The notes under the pieces were generated by a model, which did no database searches, was not told where the DNA came from, and saw only the letters and a list, made by a program, of their open reading frames with translations. Both the position numbers and the translations under genes were made by a program. Below are positions 1-5,411 of a DNA stretch of 9,392 nucleotides, piece by piece (within the stretch, counting starts at the first letter, position 1; every line of letters begins with the position of its first letter). Origin of the DNA: Omnitrophica WOR_2 bacterium GWA2_47_8 (lineage in GTDB: Bacteria > Omnitrophota > Gorgyraeia > Zapsychrales > GWA2-47-8); the NCBI GenBank assembly GCA_001805375.1, contig MHFY01000016.1, forward strand, positions 1 through 9,392, in the 5' to 3' direction.

Positions 1-104
1 TCCTTTTATAGAAAAAGTGAAGATAGAATTTGGAAGCAAATTAAGGAATCAGTCCTTTTATAGAAAAAGTGAAGATAGAATTTGGAAGCAAATTAAGGAA
101 TCAG
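1..104. repeat. Perfect 52-bp tandem direct duplication
   Basis: Positions 1-52 and 53-104 are identical, beginning TCCTTTTATAGAAAAAGTGA and ending GGAATCAG. The unit is not a multiple of three, so the two copies are read in different frames by any gene that crosses them. Only two copies exist, and the first starts exactly at the first base of the window. This could be a real tandem duplication in the tail of an upstream gene, or an assembly artefact at a contig end. Confidence 0.95.
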
Positions 105-160
105 TCGGAGAGGAGGGCAGAGAACAAATAAAAAAACAAACACTATGTATAACATACTAA
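2..160 (+). CDS. C-terminal fragment of an upstream gene (partial, unidentified)
   Basis: A frame without stops runs from base 2 to a TAA at 158-160 and has no visible start, so it would be the last 52 residues of a gene that begins outside the window. The final part (reading ...KSEDRIWKQIKESV then GEEGREQ) is charged, helical-looking and protein-like. The stop lies 16 nt inside the next gene, an overlap typical of translationally coupled operon genes. The frame crosses the 52-bp duplication. Without the duplication, the same C-terminus would join a different upstream frame. In that frame the first copy currently reads to a TAG at 61-63, so the true upstream protein may be truncated or the assembly may be wrong. 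No family recognised. Confidence 0.3.
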   Translation, partial: PFIEKVKIEFGSKLRNQSFYRKSEDRIWKQIKESVGEEGREQIKKQTLCITY

Positions 161-762
161 TTTTTGGAGACAGTATAGCTGCTGGGAGAAAGGTGGATAA
201 AATAAAATCTTGGCCTTTTTTCTTAACTCAATTTCTTGATACAAAAGACAAGGATTTTACCCTTGTTCATAATTTGAGCATTCCAGGCGAATCAACTGGT
301 GGAGTTATTAAGCGATTCCCGATCGAAACTGAAGCAAGATGCAAAAAAATTTATCCGAATGATCGTGCTTCTATAATTTTTGCTATAGGCCTCAACGACA
401 CACAATGTATAAACTCTGGAGATAATCCAGCTACTAGGTTAGAAGATTTCAGAAAAAATATCGTACTCCTTCTTGAGGGCGCCAGAAAATATGCGAACCA
501 CATTATCTTTGTCGGATTAACACCCGTTAATGAACGAAAAACCGCGCCAATAAATAATGTCTACTTTCTAAACGATAAAATAAAAACATATAACGAAGTT
601 ATCAATAAGGAATGTCAAAAAGGAAACATTACTTTTTTGAATATCACAGAAGAATGGTCTGGGTTCGATTATCTAAACTTACTCTCTGACGACGGTATTC
701 ATCCTAATGAAAAGGGACATCAGAAAATCTTTGAGAAGATAAAGCCGTTATTTATAATATGA
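145..762 (+). CDS. SGNH/GDSL-family hydrolase or acyltransferase
   Basis: This 205-aa cytoplasmic protein has no signal peptide and carries the four SGNH blocks. GDS at residues 8-10 gives nucleophile Ser10. Gly48 lies in SIPGES. GLND at 82-85 supplies the block III Asn84. DGIHPN at 183-188 supplies the catalytic Asp183 and His186. These residues form the Ser-His-Asp triad and oxyanion hole of esterases, lipases and O-acyl transferases or deacylases; the substrate cannot be read from sequence. Length is normal for a single-domain member. ATG 145 is the first start in frame and lacks a well-spaced Shine-Dalgarno; the purine run at 107-117 is about 27 nt away. It probably relies on coupling to the reading frame that ends at 160. 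The next gene starts 3 nt after its stop, so they are cotranscribed and the enzyme may act on a product of the synthetase-like neighbour. Confidence 0.88.
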   Translation: MYNILIFGDSIAAGRKVDKIKSWPFFLTQFLDTKDKDFTLVHNLSIPGESTGGVIKRFPIETEARCKKIYPNDRASIIFAIGLNDTQCINSGDNPATRLEDFRKNIVLLLEGARKYANHIIFVGLTPVNERKTAPINNVYFLNDKIKTYNEVINKECQKGNITFLNITEEWSGFDYLNLLSDDGIHPNEKGHQKIFEKIKPLFII

Positions 763-765
763 GCT

Positions 766-2202
766 ATGGAGAAGAAAAAATATTTTCTCGATATTGCCCA
801 CATGCATCCCGTGTGTCCGCTAAGCCTGAGCCACGCTAGGATTTTTGTATTGGCTGATGTTTGGGCTAGATGGAAGCGAAAACAAGAATTCTCTGTCCGA
901 TTTCCAATTTGTATGCATTATAGTGGTTCTACCGTTTTTAAGATTACTAGCGCAGTATCAAATTTTCTACAGAAGCGGAATCTAAATGATTCAGATCAAA
1001 AAACATTAGATCTCATTTTCAATTTTTATAAGATTCCGAAGGAACATTTATATGAATTTACTGAGCCTATAAATGTTCTGGATTATTTTAGCGATGTAAT
1101 TCTGAAAGATTTGAGAAGTATTCAAGTAAGTTGCGATTACAACGATTATTTCAATACGACTAGCCAATGGTATCAAGAATTTGTTCTGTCGGTTTTCGAT
1201 ATTTATGCGGAAAAAAGATTTATTACGACACATAACAACAATAAATCATTAAATTATCCTGACTCATTATTTAGAGATCCAGCTGTAAAGAGATTAAATG
1301 AAACAGAGTTTTCGCCGTCCACCGCGAAAGCCATGGTTACCGAATCGTTGAGGAAACTAGATGATGAGTGGTCATTTGAGCGCAGTGATTCTATCGGCAC
1401 GCGCATAGACGAATATGTCGTAGATCCGATGTTTGACGCTGAATTTCTTGGTATCTTCAACGCGATTTATCCTTATCTAAAAGATTTATCAATTAGTCAG
1501 TTAAACGCGCGAGATATTTTCAAAGAATTTTTGCACAAGACAGAAAACTCAAATAAGAAAGTTTCATCAGTTGCTAATGAGCTCTATTCACACTTGCAAG
1601 AAATATTGCCAGTCGATATATTTTTTGTCGAGAGACATTTGCAAAATTGGATAGCCAAAAGAATATACACGGAAACGATTTTGCTACCGCCTAATATATC
1701 AACGCACAAATACTTCTTTCTTGGTTCAATTACCAACAGCGGCCAAGTAGATTCTGCGTCGCGCGGATACGGTATGACTTTATCCCATCTTCTTGAAATT
1801 GTAAGTCCGATAAACGCTCGTCTATCTTTCTTATACACTTCCGATTCTCTCTGGAGAAATCATGAATGGGAGCCAACAGTAGTAGAACAAATAAGAAAGA
1901 AAACACACAAATTTATAAACTTCTATAAAATACTCAAAAACTATGAGATTGAAAATTACCAAAGAGCTCATGCAATTATAAATAAAGACGCCATTACAAT
2001 AGAATCTCTCATCGGTGAGGGAAGATTTAAAAAGGTGTTACATATTCTGTTTGATGAACTACCAAAAGCTATTTATCCCTTAATTGGGAGAACCCCAACT
2101 ATTCTTGGCAAAGAAAACGAGAAACTGGATATTTTAGATTTCTTTCTCAACTATTTTGAGATTCTTTGTCCATCACTTCGAGAAAAATTATATGAAAACT
2201 GA
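766..2202 (+). CDS. Truncated, degenerate leucyl-tRNA-synthetase-like class I ligase
   Basis: This 478-aa protein follows the class I aminoacyl-tRNA synthetase plan, closest by eye to archaeal-type LeuRS. Residues 14-50 match the N-terminal nucleotide-binding segment (SHARIFVLADVWARWKR). Residues 115-150 match the second Rossmann signature (DLRSIQVSCDYNDYF then SQWYQEF). Residues 281-360 match the segment around KMSKS (PVDIFFVERHL; SRGYGMTLSHLLEI). Genuine LeuRS is about 800-970 aa. Here only about 130 residues separate the two halves of the catalytic core, too few for a normal CP1 editing domain, and the C-terminal anticodon-binding region is short. Catalytic signatures are altered: HIGH reads SLSH (20-23), keeping only the second His, and KMSKS reads VDSAS (328-332), losing both lysines while keeping SxSRG. 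It is unlikely to be a housekeeping synthetase. It may transfer or activate an amino acid in a biosynthetic pathway, or only bind adenylate or tRNA. It starts 3 nt after the SGNH gene and overlaps the methyltransferase. Confidence 0.82.
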   Translation: MEKKKYFLDIAHMHPVCPLSLSHARIFVLADVWARWKRKQEFSVRFPICMHYSGSTVFKITSAVSNFLQKRNLNDSDQKTLDLIFNFYKIPKEHLYEFTEPINVLDYFSDVILKDLRSIQVSCDYNDYFNTTSQWYQEFVLSVFDIYAEKRFITTHNNNKSLNYPDSLFRDPAVKRLNETEFSPSTAKAMVTESLRKLDDEWSFERSDSIGTRIDEYVVDPMFDAEFLGIFNAIYPYLKDLSISQLNARDIFKEFLHKTENSNKKVSSVANELYSHLQEILPVDIFFVERHLQNWIAKRIYTETILLPPNISTHKYFFLGSITNSGQVDSASRGYGMTLSHLLEIVSPINARLSFLYTSDSLWRNHEWEPTVVEQIRKKTHKFINFYKILKNYEIENYQRAHAIINKDAITIESLIGEGRFKKVLHILFDELPKAIYPLIGRTPTILGKENEKLDILDFFLNYFEILCPSLREKLYEN

Positions 2203-2992
2203 TTATTCAAATTACATTGATTTTTACAAACATTTCTCAACGAGCAACGGGTACTATGAAGCCTGTGATTATCTGTCTTTCCAAAATGATCGGTGGCAAG
2301 GAATGGATAAGTACATTGATTTAATTGGTTGTGCAATTTCAGACACAAAAAAGAGATTGAGCGAAGATAAAATTTTAATGGCGGATATAGGATGCGGAGC
2401 TTATAGTTGGTTGCAAAGATATTTTTTCAAATCCGCAAGTAAAATAATCTGTATAGATTCAAATAAGGATGCTCTTAATCAGATTGAGTTGTTTAAAAAT
2501 CCACTTGTTGAAACTATCCAAGACAATGCTTTTTCTTTGGAAAAGATTTTCTCTCTTGGGCACGAATTCGATTTCATCTACTGCGGTTTTAATGTGTACG
2601 AAGGTTTTGTAGATAATTTCCTAAAACTCACAGCTCCAGGCGGTTGTATCTTTCTTATGAAGCCAAAAATTGGTGATGACCTGATTTTGCGTTCGTTAGT
2701 AAGAAATTATGATATTCTCCCACGATACAAAGAGATTGCTAAAATTACCGCTGATTTAGAGAAAAACGCTGAAGTTAAATATCGAGAGGAAATGTTCTCG
2801 TGGAAATTTGAAAATGAGAGTACAAATAAGTTATTGGCAGCGATGTCAGTCGTTTGTCTAGGCGAACAAGTTTTTATGCGTCGAGAACAGTACGAGATAG
2901 CCGTTGATTTCGTGAAATTAAGAACATCTAATAACGCTGTGCTTATGTCACAGACTTTTGCGTTGTGGCAGGCAGTAAGGAAAAACAACTGA
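2192..2992 (+). CDS. Class I SAM-dependent methyltransferase
   Basis: This 266-aa protein has a Rossmann-fold methyltransferase core. Motif I is ADIGCGAYSW (DxGxG at residues 65-69). The acidic end of strand 2 is Asp89 in ICIDSN. The later strands are FDFIYCGFN (126-134) and the APGG turn (148-151), followed by IFLMKP. A helical N-terminal segment of about 60 residues and a C-terminal extension after residue 165 flank the core and probably determine the substrate, which cannot be predicted. I chose ATG 2192, which overlaps the previous stop by 11 nt. A longer form from TTG 2156 would overlap the upstream gene by 47 nt. Overlap with the synthetase-like gene implies coupled expression and a shared pathway, perhaps O- or N-methylation of the product. 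It is the last gene of the operon. Confidence 0.86.
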   Translation: MKTDYSNYIDFYKHFSTSNGYYEACDYLSFQNDRWQGMDKYIDLIGCAISDTKKRLSEDKILMADIGCGAYSWLQRYFFKSASKIICIDSNKDALNQIELFKNPLVETIQDNAFSLEKIFSLGHEFDFIYCGFNVYEGFVDNFLKLTAPGGCIFLMKPKIGDDLILRSLVRNYDILPRYKEIAKITADLEKNAEVKYREEMFSWKFENESTNKLLAAMSVVCLGEQVFMRREQYEIAVDFVKLRTSNNAVLMSQTFALWQAVRKNN

Positions 2993-2995
2993 TAC

Positions 2996-3039
2996 AAAGA
3001 AAAAGCCCAGGAACAAGTTTTTACAATATTCCTGGGCTT
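2996..3039 (-). terminator. Rho-independent terminator of the transketolase unit
   Basis: An 11-bp perfect stem (AAGCCCAGGAA at 3003-3013 pairing with TTCCTGGGCTT at 3029-3039, 15-nt loop) lies 6 nt beyond the transketolase stop. Read on the minus strand, the stem is followed by TTTTT, C, TTT (3004 down to 2996), the expected U-tract. On the plus strand there is no T-run after the stem, so it is a poor terminator for the convergent methyltransferase gene, although the hairpin could still stabilise its mRNA end. Confidence 0.85.
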
Positions 3040-3044
3040 GGGGT

Positions 3045-4982
3045 TCAGAAGATCTCCGAAAACTTTTGTCTTATGACTTCCTCAATTCCAGCACCGTCAA
3101 GTTTGAAGTGCTTGATGAGGTCGTCGATCTTTCCGGAGGTACCGATGTCGAAGCCGTGCCCCATAACCCGAGAAGGTCGCGATGCCCTATATTCCATTGC
3201 GGCTTTCGTCACAGCGGACTGAAGCACGACAGCATTTCCGTTGTATACGGTGAGGACGGGTAAGCTGTCTCCCAAAAGCCCCACGAATTCTTGATCGAGA
3301 GACTTGAGGTTGACGATATTAATCACCCGCACACCGATACCACGGCCCTCGAGCCTTCTGGCTGCTTCGATGGCGCCATGCGTCGCCAGACCAGCACCCA
3401 CTACCACCGCCTTCAACTTTACGGCAGATTCGTACGCCGTGAAGAAGCGCACGTTCCTTTGGACGCCAAGCGGTGGCGTGATGTTTTGAACCGGCAGGTT
3501 GTGAAGACGGATGTATACCGGTCCACGCGGATACTCGCCCAACGCCCAATTAAGGCAGTGGTAGAAGTCCTCCACGTCTGCCGGCTCTAGGAACGTAACC
3601 CCCGGCATGGTGAACAACATTCCTGGTTGGCCACTCGACTGATGTGTTGAGCCGTTTCTGGCTCCACTTAGACCACCATCGTCGCCGATGATGACCATCC
3701 TGCTTCCGGCTTGAGCCACCGCGTTGAGCTGATCCGAACCTCGATATAAGAAAGCGTCTCCATAGTTGATGAGAATTCTGGAGTTGCTCTCCGTAACCGA
3801 GATGCCGTGTGCCATTGCAAGCAGGTGCTGTTCCCGAATTCCCACGTCGAAATAGTGGACGCTTGGCCTGTCCAGACCGGAAAGAGTAACTTGATCCAGT
3901 TGGATCAGATCCGCCGTCATCACATACAAACGCAAGGGCTTGATGTTTTCAGTCTGCGCCGTGAGTTGCTGGAGATATGTTACGAAAGCGTCCACAACGT
4001 TCTGTTCATCGCCGGTTGGCTTGAAGGCGAAACTCGTGTTATCCACCTTCGCATCAACCGGTTTACCAGAACAGGACGGCCGAGGAATTCGCTTCATAAC
4101 TTTTTTCAGCATTTCCGCAAAGCTCCCTTCGCGGCCAAGGGCAATTTTCAAAGCTGATTCCTGCTCTTGGATCGCTTGCCTGACGAGTTCCGGCGTGCAA
4201 ATACCAATGGTGTGGTAGCCGCTGAAGTGTGTTTCCGCTCCGGCGATACCATATCCTTTAATGGTATTTGCGATGATGAACAACGGCTTGTTGTGGTACT
4301 CGCCGACTTGGAAAGCGTCGAGAATCTGTGTGATCGAGTGCCCATCAGCAATCTCTTTCACCTGCCAGCCGTACCCCTCCCAGACACGCTTTGGGTCAGT
4401 TGCTCCGTCAGCGGTGTTTGTTGGACACGAGAGTTGTTTCGTGTTTCTGTCGAGGATGCAGATTAGATTTTTAAGTTTGAGGTGTGCCGCATGACGTGCC
4501 GCCTCACTTACATTGCCTTCCTGCTCCTCACCGTCTCCCAGAAACACGTAAACGTGCCCGTCGCTTCCGCGCTCGCGGAGAGCGATAGCGGTGCCAACTC
4601 CGTAGGAGAGAAGCATGCCGAGCGATCCGCTTGGAGTTATATCAACTCCATTCAAAACCTCCATTGCTTCGTGTCCTTGGAGGCGAGAACCGAGGTGACG
4701 GTAAGTCAGCAACTCTTCTTCCTTGACCCACCCGAGCAACGAGAAAATGCTGTAGCGAAGGGGGCCAAGATGACCGCGCACAAGTACCCTGTCGCGATTG
4801 GGATGACGTGGGTTTGCGGAGTCGTAACGCAACACTCCGCCGAAGTACAGTGACACCATCAACTCAACCGAAGAAGACGAACCACCGAGATGACCGCTTC
4901 CCGCATTGAGAATGGTAGAGAACATCCGTCGCCGCACTTCGTGGCAAATCAGTTTCAGGTCTTCAACTTGAACCGCGCTCAT
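3045..4982 (-). CDS. Transketolase (single-chain, split-transketolase-like sequence)
   Basis: This 645-aa thiamine-diphosphate enzyme would transfer a two-carbon ketol unit between sugar phosphates or related aldehydes. The N-terminal ThDP-binding domain shows GHLGGS (30-35), RGHLGP (69-74), QGHEAME (102-108) and GDGEEQEG (149-156) with the distal Asn180. The pyrimidine domain shows DVGIREQ with catalytic Glu384, and THQ (446-448). A C-terminal transketolase domain follows from about 520. Length is near the usual 620-680 aa. Wording such as SRLQGHEAM and VYIRL is nearer to the two-subunit transketolases than to the E. coli type, but both halves are here in one chain. At the position of yeast Asp477 (usual EDGPTHQ) it reads RNGSTHQ, with Asn443, so substrate preference may differ. 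ATG 4982 has GGAGG 6 nt upstream and overlaps the small upstream gene by 20 nt. It could serve central carbon metabolism or make a precursor for a nearby pathway. Confidence 0.9.
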   Translation of the reverse strand: MSAVQVEDLKLICHEVRRRMFSTILNAGSGHLGGSSSSVELMVSLYFGGVLRYDSANPRHPNRDRVLVRGHLGPLRYSIFSLLGWVKEEELLTYRHLGSRLQGHEAMEVLNGVDITPSGSLGMLLSYGVGTAIALRERGSDGHVYVFLGDGEEQEGNVSEAARHAAHLKLKNLICILDRNTKQLSCPTNTADGATDPKRVWEGYGWQVKEIADGHSITQILDAFQVGEYHNKPLFIIANTIKGYGIAGAETHFSGYHTIGICTPELVRQAIQEQESALKIALGREGSFAEMLKKVMKRIPRPSCSGKPVDAKVDNTSFAFKPTGDEQNVVDAFVTYLQQLTAQTENIKPLRLYVMTADLIQLDQVTLSGLDRPSVHYFDVGIREQHLLAMAHGISVTESNSRILINYGDAFLYRGSDQLNAVAQAGSRMVIIGDDGGLSGARNGSTHQSSGQPGMLFTMPGVTFLEPADVEDFYHCLNWALGEYPRGPVYIRLHNLPVQNITPPLGVQRNVRFFTAYESAVKLKAVVVGAGLATHGAIEAARRLEGRGIGVRVINIVNLKSLDQEFVGLLGDSLPVLTVYNGNAVVLQSAVTKAAMEYRASRPSRVMGHGFDIGTSGKIDDLIKHFKLDGAGIEEVIRQKFSEIF

Positions 4983-5247
4983 GACTTACCTCCGTTTCTG
5001 TCTGTGCCGTGCCTGTTGCGGCGTGGCTTGTGTGGTTTGGAATCAACTTGCGGTATTCTACAGGATAATCCCGACGAAGCACCGCAAGCCACCTGCCGGC
5101 TTTTGCCTTTGAAATATCTTTCATTTCTACAAAGACCATCTCGTAGGCAGCCGACGGGCTGCTACTCTTCTCAACGAGAGCGACAAGCGCTTTGTCGTTG
5201 AGGATTAAGGAGCACCGCGCTTTGATCTCTTCTGCTGATCTGTGCAT
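4963..5247 (-). CDS. Small conserved-looking protein of unknown function upstream of transketolase
   Basis: This 94-aa protein is not recognised. The first ~65 residues look compact and helical with mixed charge (RSAEEIKARCSLILNDKALV, then VFVEMKDISKAKAGRWLAVL). The last ~30 are a flexible Thr/Ala/His/Glu tail. It has no signal peptide or membrane segment. The start ATG 5247 is preceded by AAAGGAG with 8 nt spacing. A longer frame from 5286 adds 13 residues but has no such site and would begin inside the leader hairpin region. Its stop lies 20 nt inside the transketolase gene, whose own GGAGG is embedded in this gene's tail, so the two are coupled. It may be a regulator or a partner of the transketolase; nothing in the sequence decides this. 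Confidence 0.7.
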   Translation of the reverse strand: MHRSAEEIKARCSLILNDKALVALVEKSSSPSAAYEMVFVEMKDISKAKAGRWLAVLRRDYPVEYRKLIPNHTSHAATGTAQTETEVSHERGSS

Positions 5248-5287
5248 GGTTTTTTCTCCTTTCTTCTGTTGTGAATATGTTTTCATT

Positions 5288-5304
5288 GAGGAAACTATTT
5301 CCTC
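5288..5304. promoter_or_regulatory. Palindrome in the leader of the 94-aa protein/transketolase mRNA
   Basis: GAGGAAA (5288-5294) and TTTCCTC (5298-5304) form a perfect 7-bp inverted repeat with a 3-nt centre. It lies just downstream of the expected transcription start of the minus-strand promoter and about 40 nt before the start codon. It could be an operator for a dimeric repressor or a small 5' hairpin. No known regulator site is recognised. Confidence 0.35.
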
Positions 5305-5318
5305 GATTTCTGCTGGTA

Positions 5319-5347
5319 ATTCTATATTTTTTCGATGATTTTGTCAA
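5319..5347 (-). promoter_or_regulatory. Sigma-70-type promoter for the 94-aa protein and transketolase
   Basis: On the minus strand, a perfect -35 TTGACA (5347-5342) is followed after 17 nt by TAGAAT (5324-5319); TATAGA is an alternative -10 at 15 nt spacing. Transcription would begin near 5312, giving a leader of about 65 nt before ATG 5247. The boxes and spacing are close to consensus. Confidence 0.62.
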
Positions 5348-5358
5348 CTTTGTATAAT
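5330..5358 (+). promoter_or_regulatory. Possible promoter for the T9SS-sorted protein gene
   Basis: A perfect TATAAT at 5353-5358 lies 53 nt before ATG 5412. The hexamer at -35 spacing (5330-5335, TTTCGA) is a weak match, so only the -10 is convincing. The site overlaps the minus-strand promoter at 5319-5347, so polymerase could not occupy both at once. If this lineage uses a Bacteroidota-type sigma factor, the real promoter may look different. Confidence 0.35.
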
Positions 5359-5411
5359 CAAGCCAGAGAACTAATTTCATAAATAACATATAAGGAAAGG
5401 AGGGGGCGACT

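Noticed and set aside
1..104. CRISPR array or insertion sequence end
   Set aside because: There are only two copies, directly abutting with no spacer, and no terminal inverted repeats or transposase.
2156..2191. Longer methyltransferase start at TTG 2156
   Set aside because: ATG 2192 gives a normal 11-nt overlap; the extension only re-reads the end of the synthetase-like gene.
766..2202. Authentic leucyl-tRNA synthetase or a simple pseudogene
   Set aside because: The catalytic signatures are altered and the editing region is missing, so it is not a normal LeuRS. The frame is intact over 478 codons with operon spacing, so it is not evidently decaying.
3003..3039. Terminator for the plus-strand methyltransferase operon
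   Set aside because: The stem is strong but the plus side continues GGGGTTC with no T-run; the U-tract exists only in the minus direction.
3045..4982. 1-deoxy-xylulose-5-phosphate synthase as identity of the ThDP enzyme
   Set aside because: The motifs (GHLGGS, QGHEAM, GDGEEQEG, DVGIREQ) follow the transketolase pattern; DXS-specific wording such as GDGAMTGGxAFEAL is absent.
5248..5286. 13-residue N-terminal extension of the 94-aa protein
   Set aside because: No ribosome binding site precedes 5286, while AAAGGAG sits correctly before 5247.
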